Shown: positions 1-8,718, counted from the stretch's first letter. The stretch: 64,000 bases of DNA from Paenibacillus chibensis (GCF_004001045.1 NZ_BIMK01000004.1:62001-126000); one strand, 5' to 3'. A program made the numbers and translations. Notes: a model not told the origin generated them from the letters alone.

Positions 1-1431
1 GCGGTGGAGCAGGGTGTCGAACCTGCCCACCAAGGAACGTACGAGCTCGTAGGAGACGGGCTCGGCCTGATCGTCGCGGAGTTCCAGTTCCAGCTTCGAC
101 CGGCGGGTAAGCTCAGTGTCGAGCTCCCTGTTCAGGTCATTCAGGCGTTCCGCGAACAGGTCGCGGTCGATCTCGTCCATCTCGTACAGCCCGAGGTACT
201 TGAGTTTCTTTTCTTCCAGCTTGTCGATGCGGGCTTGGACTGCCGCTAACTCGTCGCGAAGCGGCTTGATGCGTCCCGATCGGTGTTCGTTGATGCTGCG
301 TACGACTTTCTTGAGAATGTGGGGCTGAGTCACTGCCTGCCGGATGCGCTCCGTCACGGCTTTTTCGGCCTCGTCCTTGCGGACGCTGTTGGCGTGGCAG
401 ACCGAGCTGCCCTGGCTGCGAAAGCGACCGCAGGAGTAGTACATGCGGACGATCTTCGTCCCGTCCTTCGCCCGGTTCACCGTGCGGCTTGCGGTCATCG
501 CCGCACCGCATTCGGGACAGCGAATGAGCCCAGTCAGCAGGTATTCCCCCTCGAAGCGTTTCTTAGGCATTGAGCTTTTCTTTTGCCGTAGAAGTTGAAC
601 CTTCTTCCACATCTCATCTGAGACGATTGCCGGATGATGGCCCTCGACAAGAATAAGCTCAGAAGTTTTTCCCTTGCGGCGTCTTTCCGCCCAATTTTCG
701 TAACGGTTGTAGCGGATTTTTCCAACGAACATCGGATTGTCGAGAATGTCCCGGATGGCGCAAGTGGAGAAGGGCTTACCAATCCTGGTCTTGTGGCCCC
801 TGTGGTTCAGGTTGTTAGCGATCGCCTTCAGGCCGTGACCGGCAGAATACTGCTCAAAAATATTGCGGACAATTGCCGCTTCTTCCTCAATGATGACGAT
901 CTTTGACTCTCTCCCTCGTAAGTCTACCTTGACGCTTCGGTAGCCGAGTGGCACCTTGCCGTTGTGCTTACCGGTTTTTGCCCGATGCTTGTGGCCCATT
1001 TTCACATTATCCACGATCGTGTTACGTTCCAGTTCACTTACCGCACCCATCATCTGCAAGGCGAATCGGCCTGTAGGGGTGCTCGTGTCAAAGCTCTCGG
1101 AGAAAGAGCGGAAGGCAACATTGTTTTTTTCGAGCATATCAACGATATGAAGAAGGTCAATGTTCTTCCGTGCCATTCGATTGAATTTCCAGACGATGAC
1201 CTCATCAAACTTCCCGTCCTTGGCATCGAGAAGGAGTCGTTGCAGTTCATAGCGCCCTTCTATGCTCTTCCCGCTGACACCTCGGTCAACGTATTCCCCT
1301 GCGATTTCTCTGCTATAAAGTTCGCAATATTTACGCAAGGTATCAAGTTGGGCATCGATAGAATAACCATATTCGGCCTGTTCCTCTGTACTTACACGTG
1401 CGTAGATGGCGACTCTTACCTTCTGGATCAT
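1..1431 (-). CDS. Large serine recombinase, second of a tandem pair (C-terminus beyond the left edge)
   Basis: Site-specific recombinase that would cut and join att sites of the surrounding element. The reading frame is open for 477 codons from the ATG at 1431 to the edge, so the 3' end is missing. The N-terminal resolvase domain shows YARVST with the catalytic Ser at about residue 14, followed by SIDAQ, and the usual ELER stretch near residue 140. A recombinase domain (GHGLKAIANNLN) follows, then a zinc ribbon with CPECG and later cysteines near residues 300-345, then a coiled-coil-like acidic/basic segment. The start overlaps the stop of the upstream recombinase by four bases (ATGA), which suggests translational coupling. 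Family assignment is firm. Target site and direction are not visible. Confidence 0.93.
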   Translation of the reverse strand, partial: MIQKVRVAIYARVSTEEQAEYGYSIDAQLDTLRKYCELYSREIAGEYVDRGVSGKSIEGRYELQRLLLDAKDGKFDEVIVWKFNRMARKNIDLLHIVDMLEKNNVAFRSFSESFDTSTPTGRFALQMMGAVSELERNTIVDNVKMGHKHRAKTGKHNGKVPLGYRSVKVDLRGRESKIVIIEEEAAIVRNIFEQYSAGHGLKAIANNLNHRGHKTRIGKPFSTCAIRDILDNPMFVGKIRYNRYENWAERRRKGKTSELILVEGHHPAIVSDEMWKKVQLLRQKKSSMPKKRFEGEYLLTGLIRCPECGAAMTASRTVNRAKDGTKIVRMYYSCGRFRSQGSSVCHANSVRKDEAEKAVTERIRQAVTQPHILKKVVRSINEHRSGRIKPLRDELAAVQARIDKLEEKKLKYLGLYEMDEIDRDLFAERLNDLNRELDTELTRRSKLELELRDDQAEPVSYELVRSLVGRFDTLLHR

Positions 1432-2987
1432 GCTTGCTTATCTCTCCCTATATTAATTGGCGGAATCTCCAGGTTGAGCAGGGCCGCCGTACCCTGGATG
1501 GATGACTTTGTAATGTCCCGGTCATGTGGGACGACGATTTTGTCGATGAGGCTTCGGTAAAGTTCCTTTTGCTTCTCAGGCGAGGCGTTCCGCAGTAGTG
1601 AGCGAAAGTTGTTCAGCGATTGCCGAATGCTAGGCGCGGGAATGGAATGTACAGGCTGCCCTGCTCCCGAACGATTTAATTGCTCCCGTTCTTCCTCCAG
1701 AAGGGCTGACTCTGAACGAATCTCGTCTAGCCTTTTTCTGAGTTCCGAGGCATTGATGTGACTGTCCTCGAAAAGCTCGTAGCAGCGTAGGCTCCGGCCC
1801 TTTAGGGAAGCAAGAAGGGTATCAATTTGCAACAACCGTTGTCGGATGGGCATCAGCTTCTTGTCTCGCCTGCAATTAATCTCGGCAACCAGCCGTTCGA
1901 TAACGGATGGATGGGAGATGAAATGCCGGACCTGGGATTCGACCCAGGCTTCAGCCTCCTCCGCCCGGATGTGGTTTGGCAGGCACACCGCGCTTCCCCC
2001 TGAGTTGTAGCGACAGCAAATATAATAGAAGCTTTCGGTATGTTTACCACTTTTTCGTTTTCGTGGTACATGACATAGGGTCATGCTGCTCCCACAGGTT
2101 GGGCATTTGAGCAGCCCCGCGAGTGGGAAAGATCGGGTGACTCGCTTGGTTGGCTGGTGTGAACGCTCGACAATCTGCCGTTGCACCTGCTCCCAAAGTT
2201 CCGTTGAGACAATAGATTCGTGTTCACCGTCCACTATTTCTCTGTTGCCATTTTCGTCCGTGTAGCTGATCTTGCCGATATAGTTAACATTGGCAAGGAT
2301 GCTGCGCACCGAGGTGCTATGGAAGGCTTTGCCCCGCTTAGTCCTGTGCCCTTTAACATTCAGTCGATTGACGATGGCTTTCAAGCCGAGGCCACTGGAG
2401 TACATCTCGAAAATGGAGACGACACGCTCGGCCTCCTCGGGTACGATCTCCACGTGGGAAAGACGCGGGTCGTCGGGATGGGTGATCCAGCGGTATCCGA
2501 GAACCTGATTGCCGCTGTTCCACCTGCCAAGCTTGCTGCGCCGCTGCATGCTGTGGCGCACGTTCTGCGCGATTTGCCGCCTTTCGTGCTCGGCTACAGA
2601 CCCAGCCATCTGAAGGGCGAACTTGCCCATAGGCGTGTCCGTCTGGAGTTCTTCGGTTAGGCTGCGCAACGCGATGCTGTGCATGTCCAGCAACTCGACG
2701 ATGTGTAGGAGATCCACCAGATTGCGGGAAAGCCGATTTAGCCGCAGACACACGACTTGCTGGAAGCGACCGCTGCGGGCGTCTTCCAGAAGTTCGCGGA
2801 GTGCCGTTCGGCCATCGATGGACTTGCCCGATCGTCCCGCATCAACGTAGACCTTGTGGACATCAACACGAGCCTTTCGGCAGTAGTCAAGCAAGGCAGC
2901 CCGTTGGGCCTCCAGACTGAAACCTTCGACCTGTTCTTCAGTCGAAACGCGAATGTAGAGGGCAGCTAGTTGTTGTTCGTGATTCAT
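1428..2987 (-). CDS. Large serine recombinase, first of a tandem pair
   Basis: Complete 519-residue serine integrase. The resolvase domain begins with LYIRVST (catalytic Ser about residue 15), followed by FSLEAQ. The recombinase domain includes GLGLKAIVNRLN near residue 200, and a zinc ribbon starts with CPTCG near residue 294. A charged coiled-coil-like part and a short tail end at the TGA overlapping the next recombinase. A GGGGGA ribosome site lies just upstream of the ATG, between this gene and the 54-residue gene. Two full-length, different, adjacent recombinases recall the CcrA/CcrB pairs of SCC elements, where both are needed; that comparison is inference. Confidence 0.95.
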   Translation of the reverse strand: MNHEQQLAALYIRVSTEEQVEGFSLEAQRAALLDYCRKARVDVHKVYVDAGRSGKSIDGRTALRELLEDARSGRFQQVVCLRLNRLSRNLVDLLHIVELLDMHSIALRSLTEELQTDTPMGKFALQMAGSVAEHERRQIAQNVRHSMQRRSKLGRWNSGNQVLGYRWITHPDDPRLSHVEIVPEEAERVVSIFEMYSSGLGLKAIVNRLNVKGHRTKRGKAFHSTSVRSILANVNYIGKISYTDENGNREIVDGEHESIVSTELWEQVQRQIVERSHQPTKRVTRSFPLAGLLKCPTCGSSMTLCHVPRKRKSGKHTESFYYICCRYNSGGSAVCLPNHIRAEEAEAWVESQVRHFISHPSVIERLVAEINCRRDKKLMPIRQRLLQIDTLLASLKGRSLRCYELFEDSHINASELRKRLDEIRSESALLEEEREQLNRSGAGQPVHSIPAPSIRQSLNNFRSLLRNASPEKQKELYRSLIDKIVVPHDRDITKSSIQGTAALLNLEIPPINIGRDKQA

Positions 2988-2997
2988 GGAGATCCCC

Positions 2998-3162
2998 CTA
3001 GGCGACGATCTTCGCTTCGATGCCTACACTTTTGAACAGTTTCAACCAGTAGTCCGCACGCTGTTGCAGCTCCTGTTTGGCATCGAGGTATTGGCATATC
3101 ATTTCGGCGAGAACATCAATGAACAGGCCTTGCTCGTTTGATTTTTGCATCGTTGTTTTCAT
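2998..3162 (-). CDS. 54-residue protein between radC-like and recombinase genes
   Basis: Small reading frame with a good AAGGGGGA ribosome site seven or eight bases before its ATG. Its TAG is ten bases from the start of the first recombinase. The predicted protein is mostly helical (a stretch of E, L, A, Q, K around residues 17-42) with no membrane segment. I do not recognise a family. Its place in a tight co-directional unit with the recombinases makes a recombination accessory role, such as a directionality factor or recombinase partner, worth considering. That is only inference from position. Confidence 0.7.
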   Translation of the reverse strand: MKTTMQKSNEQGLFIDVLAEMICQYLDAKQELQQRADYWLKLFKSVGIEAKIVA

Positions 3163-3205
3163 GGTAATTCCCCCTTGGCGTTAGTGGTCTTCAGTGTTTG
3201 ATAAT

Positions 3206-3679
3206 TTACATGAGTCCTTTTTCTTTCAAGCTGACGAAGTTGCCGGCACCTAGAATGATATGGTCCAGGAGATCGATACCGAGCAAGCTACCACTGTCCC
3301 TCAGCCGCTCTGTAATCTCCACATCCTGTTGACTGGGATCAGGCTGGCCGGAGGGGTGATTGTGGCAGGCAATGATTGAAGCAGAATTCGCTAAAATTGC
3401 CAGTTTGAAGGTTTCACGTGGATGAACCAGCGAAGCGTTTAATGTACCTGTGGACACTTGATGGAGCGCCGTAGGTTCGTTTTTTGTGTTTAGGCAAAGG
3501 ATGCAGAATGATTCCCTGTCACAGTCTCCAATGAACTGTCCGAACAAATCGGCGGCGTCCTTCGCAGTTCGAATCATCCGACCAGGGTAGAAAATTGAGG
3601 TCGATTCGCGAACCATTCTCAAACCGACTACCTGGATTCGCTTTGCAGGTGAATTTGCCTCTAAGACTTTTTTATTCAA
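3206..3679 (-). CDS. RadC-type JAB/MPN domain protein
   Basis: A 157-residue member of the RadC family (UPF0758) reduced to the C-terminal JAB/MPN+ metalloprotease-like domain. It carries the metal-binding signature HNHPSG-x-P-x-P-S-x2-D starting near residue 106 and the DHIILG strand near residue 140. The N-terminal helix-hairpin-helix part of chromosomal RadC is absent, as is common for copies on plasmids, prophages and SCC elements. The start is TTG, overlapping the TGA of the upstream gene. The biochemical role of RadC proteins is unsettled despite the DNA-repair name. It sits in the recombinase operon. Confidence 0.88.
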   Translation of the reverse strand: MNKKVLEANSPAKRIQVVGLRMVRESTSIFYPGRMIRTAKDAADLFGQFIGDCDRESFCILCLNTKNEPTALHQVSTGTLNASLVHPRETFKLAILANSASIIACHNHPSGQPDPSQQDVEITERLRDSGSLLGIDLLDHIILGAGNFVSLKEKGLM

Positions 3680-4062
3680 AAATGATCACCGTCCTCAATC
3701 AAGCTATTTAACCAAGTTTCCACGTCCTCAGCTTGTGTGCCTACTTTTAAAAACAGGAAAGTGAATGATTCATTGCCCTCCATGAGACAAACTTTGAAAA
3801 GCTGGCAATCGCCAAGGTCGATCCGTTCAACATATTCAACGTTGATTGTCATACTCTTTTGCAGATCGGCTGAAAGCTCGCCGGGCCCAAGAACGAACAG
3901 CGCGTATCCGTGGTTGGACAACCGGAAGGGTTCATTCTCAGAATCGAGTGACAGTTGAAGCAAACTGAAAAAGTCTGCGAGAAACCGACAGGCCAACGCT
4001 GGAAGTACATCCTTTTCTGTGCATACGACTAGCGTGTCTTGAAAAGTATCGATGTTAAACAA
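3676..4062 (-). CDS. Unknown protein at the head of the radC-recombinase operon
   Basis: A 128-residue acidic protein, starting at a TTG preceded by GGAGGCGG at good spacing. No family recognised. It has no membrane segment or signal peptide, and alternates hydrophobic strands and charged loops as a small alpha/beta fold would. Its stop overlaps the start of the RadC-like gene, so the two are probably translated together. It is the first gene of the five-gene minus-strand unit ending in the two recombinases. Confidence 0.72.
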   Translation of the reverse strand: MFNIDTFQDTLVVCTEKDVLPALACRFLADFFSLLQLSLDSENEPFRLSNHGYALFVLGPGELSADLQKSMTINVEYVERIDLGDCQLFKVCLMEGNESFTFLFLKVGTQAEDVETWLNSLIEDGDHF

Positions 4063-4426
4063 TTACATCCGCCTCCATGATAAGATTTCCATATCATGGT
4101 TATATTAAATGAACGAAAAGTGGATAAAGACGATTTTGAAAAAGGGACATTGAATACTTGTCTTCAGATGTGATAACTGGCCCATTCACGCCTCTCCGGC
4201 ATGCGAATAGCCTTCCTCATCGCACAACAGACGCCCCCGCTGCCCCCGCGATTTTTAGAGGGGAGATGCCCTTTTTTCTACTGTCAGATGGGGGGGGATT
4301 GTTTTGTTTTTTTATTTTTAGGGGGCAATGGGGGCGGGTAATTCCAAAATCCTTGCCCCGCTTGACACTTCCCTGCCCCGGTTACTGCGTTTTCAGTGGG
4401 CTTAGCCCCAGTCTTTGGGGGCGTGT
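4063..4426. other. Intergenic region with G-runs and repeated GCCCC words
   Basis: About 360 bases between the primase-helicase gene and the recombinase operon with no convincing gene. The plus strand has a G8 run near 4290, G5 runs near 4320 and 4330 and a GGG soon after, so four G-runs fall within about 60 bases. GCCCC-type words recur near 4232, 4242, 4354, 4374 and 4404. This stretch must also hold the promoter of the radC-recombinase unit and the end of the primase transcript. Position beside a replication gene makes it a candidate replication origin of the element, unproven. Confidence 0.4.
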
Positions 4427-7366
4427 TTACATCAAGCCTGAGCCCGTTTCCACTTCCCTCTCATGTTCTTCCAGAGAGCTTCGTTTCACCCAGAGCAGCC
4501 TCGAACGGTGCCCTCTAACTGTTTTTTTCACGAGCATGTGCCGTCTTTCCTTATCTTTTTCTTTTGTGGTTTCAGTGTTTGTCATTCCTGCATCGGCCAG
4601 TTCCCTCCAGAGCATGGACGCTGAAAGTGGAAAATGCTCACCCTGTCTGGACAAAAACTGACTCACCTGGTTGTAAATCACCTCCGGGAAAAGGTAGTAA
4701 TAAGTATCATCATGCCAACCTACGTGACAACTACTCTTCGGTAAGGTTTCTGGCAAAGGTTCCCTCAGTACGGCATCTGTATGGATACTTTTATTTGTAA
4801 GCAATTGGGACACGATAGCTGCAAATCGTGTCGACGCCTTGACCTCGGTAACTTGTTGTCCTTGCACGTCGGCTATGTTAAGGAACACCTTCCATGCCTC
4901 GGCCCGAAGCTCTAGTCCCTGTTCAACTGCTATCGCTCCAATTTCTTCGGCGTATTCAAGGCCCATGTGAAGGCCCATGTACAACCAAACTGAGGCTTCA
5001 ACAAGTCTACCGTGAACACCTAGTTTGGCTGCTTCCTGTCGCTTTTCAATAAAAAGCTCCTTAAGGCCACCTTTTTCAGGCATGAGCATACCCTGTCCAA
5101 TCCACTCCAGGTAACCTCTCATTGCTTCGCTCAGTTTCCCGGCGCAAAGCTGAGCCGTTGTCAAAAGGTCGAGTGTCACATCTGTTTTAAGCAGTTCGAC
5201 GGGAAACAGTCGGGCCACGCTGGACCCTCCGCTCAACATGTCCTCTGCTGTCACAATTGCCATGCCGCGCGGGGGATAGTCTGCTCGGAGGGTTGTGTCC
5301 TGTTTCATTCGGCCTCGCCCCACTCTGTCTCCGTAGCCTCTAAGAACCTGCTGAGCGAGCAGCTCCATGCTTTGCTTTTCTCTCGGGGAGCTCGTGGGAT
5401 GGTAATCGTCGATCAGAAGAAGTGAATCCTTCGCATCGAAACCGCGCTTTTCTACCGAGTTTGCAGTGTCTTTGAAGCTGGCGGGAGGATGCTCCAGCAG
5501 ATCCCCGAAATGACTGAGAAACAGTTTCGCTAGGGTAGTCTTGCGACTGCCCGTATAGCCATATAGCCACACCAGGAACTTTGGTTCTATACCTATTCTT
5601 CGTAGCCACTCACACAAAGGCGAAAGGTATGTTAAGCCCCACAATGCCAGCGTTACCCGATGCGGGGCTACCTTCAGCAATTCCAGACTTGCCTTCATAG
5701 CCTTTTTAGGACTGTTAGGACTTTCGGAAAGTTTGTAGTTTTGAAGCCTTGGGTCTAGTTCAACTTTTACTTCAGGGGCACCCAAGGCTCCACCTGCGTG
5801 AAGGTACCCCCATTTTCCATCAAGTGAAATCCAGCCAAGGTGAGCGTAGGTCTGTTCATGAACAGCTGCCGTTGCGGTTGATTGAATGGAGAAGCGAACC
5901 ATGTCCCGAGTCAGGTTGCCCGGAAAGATATTCGGCTCAGGTCCCCACATGGATAACCACTTCATACTTTCAAATTCGCTGGCAAGGACCTGAACCGGGG
6001 GAAGAGGCTTTTCCGATCCAAGTAGTATGCCGTCGACCTCATACAGGGTCATACGCTCCGCTCCGTTGTCCTTCGTGATCGATTTGACTATCCGAGCTAC
6101 AAAGTTTGCTATCGGTGTGTAATCTGGTTCATCTTCTTTTTTGAACTTGATTTTGCAGAGATTATTTCCGTGTATCCCGTAGTTATCGGTGAGTAATCCT
6201 GAATAATGTTCCACGGGAGTCTTCTTGGGCAATGCAGCTGTCTTGTCGAAAGACAGAAGAAAGGCAGCGGGAGAGTTCGAAGGCTCCCTGGTATGTTGAT
6301 CCAAACGAACGGTACGGTGGCATTTCTCAATTTGTTTCGAATCACAACCGAGCGTAGTGCACCGGGTCGGGCCGTAGGTCGCGATGTCGCCTTCAGAGGT
6401 CATTTCAAGGATACGCTGCTCGCTGCGGCTATCGTGTTTCTCGCTTAGTTTTGAAAAGGTGAGAGCGGCATCCGAGAATCCGGCACGAACAAGCATGGAC
6501 ACAATCTGATGCCAGCGGTCCTCCCCACACCCCTTGTGATCCTGCTCGAACACTGCTTTCTTGAACACCTGGCAGCTCTTTGAAAGTTTCTGCAGTTCGG
6601 GATTAGGAAGTGAAATGTCCAATTCAGGCGGCATTCCGGCGACAAAATGTCTTTCACGCTTGTCAAGCTTTGACTGTCGATGGGTTCCTTTCGTTGTCGC
6701 CACGGTTTTCAATTCCGATGTGGAAACGACCTGTCTTGAGCACATTCTCTCTAGTACGTTTTCTGGAAGTTCGGCCAGTGGGATGTCCCCTGGGCCCCTG
6801 CCTGTGACCCAGAGGTATTGCCCTCCATTTTGGTGCAAGGAGGGTGGGATGACCGTCATTTGGCCGTCAGCCAATAGGGCTAGCTCCTCATGATCGGCAT
6901 TCGGGTTAACATCAGAAAATTTCCTTAGAATTAGGCCCTTTGTTACACCAAACAGAAACCTTGATCCACCTCCCGGGGTAGTAAATTCCCAGGTGGGAGG
7001 GATAGAGCCATTGAAAAGCTCATTCATTTTGGCTTTTCCGTACTCGCCGTCAATATCAAATCCAACCACACCAACTTGACCGCCTAGTGTCATTCCAAGG
7101 TTCATGTTGGGTTTCCGGTTGAACCAAGTGTTTAACAAGTTTGGATCGTCCGATGCATTCAAAGTCCATTTGGTCAAAAGGGGGACTTTCCCAGGTCTTT
7201 TGCAGTTCTCCTTGTGCTTCGTAGAGACTCCGTTATGATTAGGCGGGCAAAGGGGCAGGTATTTTGGGCCGAGTTTGGCCTGGCCCATTGCTTGGGCAGC
7301 AGCAGCGGTTGTCATGGCATTTAGGGCTTCAGCAGCGAGCTTATTGTCTGATCTCAATTGCGTCAT
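4427..7366 (-). CDS. Primase/polymerase-helicase fusion (AEP PrimPol plus DUF927-like ATPase)
   Basis: 979-residue replication protein. The N-terminal part matches the archaeo-eukaryotic bifunctional primase/polymerase fold: GFDIDG near residue 100 supplies the paired metal-binding aspartates, GGGSRFLFG near 135 and IPPSLHQNGG near 178 are further conserved pieces. A cysteine-containing middle section follows. The C-terminal half is a superfamily 3/DUF927-like ATPase with Walker A GYTGSRKTT near residue 603, Walker B LLLIDD near 649 and an arginine-rich segment near 680. A GGAGAT ribosome site precedes the ATG. Such fusions start and drive replication of plasmids, phages and integrative elements. 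It is alone in its transcript as far as can be seen. Confidence 0.85.
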   Translation of the reverse strand: MTQLRSDNKLAAEALNAMTTAAAAQAMGQAKLGPKYLPLCPPNHNGVSTKHKENCKRPGKVPLLTKWTLNASDDPNLLNTWFNRKPNMNLGMTLGGQVGVVGFDIDGEYGKAKMNELFNGSIPPTWEFTTPGGGSRFLFGVTKGLILRKFSDVNPNADHEELALLADGQMTVIPPSLHQNGGQYLWVTGRGPGDIPLAELPENVLERMCSRQVVSTSELKTVATTKGTHRQSKLDKRERHFVAGMPPELDISLPNPELQKLSKSCQVFKKAVFEQDHKGCGEDRWHQIVSMLVRAGFSDAALTFSKLSEKHDSRSEQRILEMTSEGDIATYGPTRCTTLGCDSKQIEKCHRTVRLDQHTREPSNSPAAFLLSFDKTAALPKKTPVEHYSGLLTDNYGIHGNNLCKIKFKKEDEPDYTPIANFVARIVKSITKDNGAERMTLYEVDGILLGSEKPLPPVQVLASEFESMKWLSMWGPEPNIFPGNLTRDMVRFSIQSTATAAVHEQTYAHLGWISLDGKWGYLHAGGALGAPEVKVELDPRLQNYKLSESPNSPKKAMKASLELLKVAPHRVTLALWGLTYLSPLCEWLRRIGIEPKFLVWLYGYTGSRKTTLAKLFLSHFGDLLEHPPASFKDTANSVEKRGFDAKDSLLLIDDYHPTSSPREKQSMELLAQQVLRGYGDRVGRGRMKQDTTLRADYPPRGMAIVTAEDMLSGGSSVARLFPVELLKTDVTLDLLTTAQLCAGKLSEAMRGYLEWIGQGMLMPEKGGLKELFIEKRQEAAKLGVHGRLVEASVWLYMGLHMGLEYAEEIGAIAVEQGLELRAEAWKVFLNIADVQGQQVTEVKASTRFAAIVSQLLTNKSIHTDAVLREPLPETLPKSSCHVGWHDDTYYYLFPEVIYNQVSQFLSRQGEHFPLSASMLWRELADAGMTNTETTKEKDKERRHMLVKKTVRGHRSRLLWVKRSSLEEHEREVETGSGLM

Positions 7367-7482
7367 GTTTGATCTCCATTTCCTATCTATTAAGGGGGAG
7401 CACCAGCTCCCCGCTTCATTTAATTTTCACCAGATTGTAATAGGTGCCACACTTTCCGAGAGACCTAACTTTTATTCGGTCT

Positions 7483-8481
7483 TCAAGCTAACCGACGACG
7501 TTTACGACCTGTTAAATTGCTGTGCAGGTAGTTTGAACTGGTTTCATCAGGGTCCGAATCATCGTAGTCATCGCCGTCCGCGTCGGGGTCCAGGTCGTCA
7601 GAGTCATCGCAGTCATCGCCGTCCGCGTCGGGGTCCAGGTCGTCGGAGTCATCGTAGTCATCGCCGTCTGCGTCGGGATACAGGTCGTCGGAGTCATCGT
7701 AGTCATCGCCGTCCGCGTCGGGATCCAGGTCGCCGGAGTCATCGTAGTCATCGCCGTCCGCGTCGGGATCCAGGTCGTCGGAGTCATCATCGACATCGCT
7801 GTCTGCGTCGGGATCCAGGTCGTCGGAGTCATCGTAGTCATCGCCGTCCGCGTCGGGATCCGGGTCGTAAGAGCCATCGTAGTCATCCATATATGCGAAG
7901 GGATCCAGGTTGTCGGAGTTATCATCGACATCGCCACCCGCGTCGGGGTTGGGGTCGCCGGAATCTTCGTCCATGTCAGAGTTCCGGCTGTCAGTCGGAT
8001 CGCCAGCATCTTTTGGAAGACTGTCTGAATCACTTGTATTCACGGACATTTTGATGATGGCTACATCCCGTGACTCGACTTTCTTGTAATCTACCTCCTG
8101 AAACGTGATAGAAGTAGTGTTAGTGAAGTCAAGCCCAAAGGTCTTCATTAATTCAGTCACTAGTTGACTAGAATAGATAACTGCTTTATTTGCGGTCTGT
8201 TTCAGATTGAAGTAATTATCGTCACTGGTGAATTTTTCACCTATGGCGATTGCAGCATTACTTAGAGCGATCTGTACACGTTTTGGGGAGCCGATCCTAT
8301 TAATGACCTCCTGATCAATTGCGACTCGTTTACCGTTGCCCTTGGTACTGACCACTGTTACTACACCCTTTTTGGAGATGGTTCTGCTCGACTGTGTGCT
8401 ATCTGAGGGACGATAATCTTGCCCAAGGATGTCGAGCACCTCGCTTGGCAGTTTTTTTTGGGACTTCTGATTTTCATTCAT
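7483..8481 (-). CDS. Protein with nine acidic 15-residue repeats
   Basis: 332 residues. About 150 N-terminal residues look like a small globular domain of no family I recognise. From about residue 172 to 306 the chain is nine units of 15, consensus DPDADGDDYDDSDDL, two of them (units 1 and 2 from the N-terminal side) degenerate. A short basic tail (GRKRRRLA) ends the protein. D-x-D-x-D-G spacing within each unit resembles calcium-binding loops of thrombospondin type 3 or EF-hand type, but no signal peptide is present, so calcium binding inside the cell would be unusual. DNA mimicry or charge shielding is an alternative. AAAAGGAGA precedes the ATG. Next downstream is the primase-helicase. Confidence 0.85.
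   Translation of the reverse strand: MNENQKSQKKLPSEVLDILGQDYRPSDSTQSSRTISKKGVVTVVSTKGNGKRVAIDQEVINRIGSPKRVQIALSNAAIAIGEKFTSDDNYFNLKQTANKAVIYSSQLVTELMKTFGLDFTNTTSITFQEVDYKKVESRDVAIIKMSVNTSDSDSLPKDAGDPTDSRNSDMDEDSGDPNPDAGGDVDDNSDNLDPFAYMDDYDGSYDPDPDADGDDYDDSDDLDPDADSDVDDDSDDLDPDADGDDYDDSGDLDPDADGDDYDDSDDLYPDADGDDYDDSDDLDPDADGDDCDDSDDLDPDADGDDYDDSDPDETSSNYLHSNLTGRKRRRLA
7561..7965. repeat. Nine tandem 45-bp coding repeats
   Basis: Nine direct units of exactly 45 bp begin at 7561, 7606, 7651, 7696, 7741, 7786, 7831, 7876 and 7921. Units 1-5 and 7 are nearly identical; 6, 8 and 9 have diverged. They encode the acidic repeats of the overlapping minus-strand gene. The unit lacks stop codons in several frames, so long open frames appear on both strands here. 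The array should expand and contract by slippage or recombination. Confidence 0.95.
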
Positions 8482-8718
8482 GGGTCATTTCTCCTTTTTG
8501 GTTTTTTGATTTCTTCGTTCAACGCTTACTAGATTACTAGAGTTCAATGTTTGCCTTTTGAGATGGGTGAAGGCTTTACGCAAGCAAGTGCTTACCAAAA
8601 AAAATCCACTTTTAAAAAAGTGTAGAGTTTATCAGGGATACAAACTCAATTTTAAATCCAAATAAAAGTGTCGTTTTTCAATTGATAAATAGCTAAGCAC
8701 TTTAATTCGTGCTTAGCT
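8482..8718. terminator. Intergenic stretch with 10-bp perfect inverted repeat at its left-hand gene end
   Basis: AGCTAAGCAC at 8691-8700 and its exact complement at 8709-8718 form a 10-bp stem with an eight-base loop that includes the stop codon of the 317-residue gene. On the minus transcript no clean U-run follows, so it may protect the 3' end or act as a weak terminator. The rest of the stretch holds only the AT-rich promoter region for the acidic-repeat gene. Confidence 0.5.

Noticed and set aside
964-1560. 198-codon plus-strand frame
   Set aside because: Antisense to the two recombinases, which have full conserved motifs on the other strand.
4158-4661. 167-codon plus-strand frame over the end of the primase gene
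   Set aside because: Antisense to the primase C-terminus, Ser/Pro/Cys-rich and without a ribosome site.
7561-7965. CRISPR-like regular repeats
   Set aside because: The 45-bp units are contiguous with no spacers and encode protein repeats.
7275-8054. Plus-strand 259-codon and minus-strand 173-codon open frames
   Set aside because: They exist only because the 45-bp repeat lacks stops in these frames. Their sequences (RSHRSHRR- and TPTRTAMTT-like) are low-complexity by-products and the true gene has the good ribosome site.
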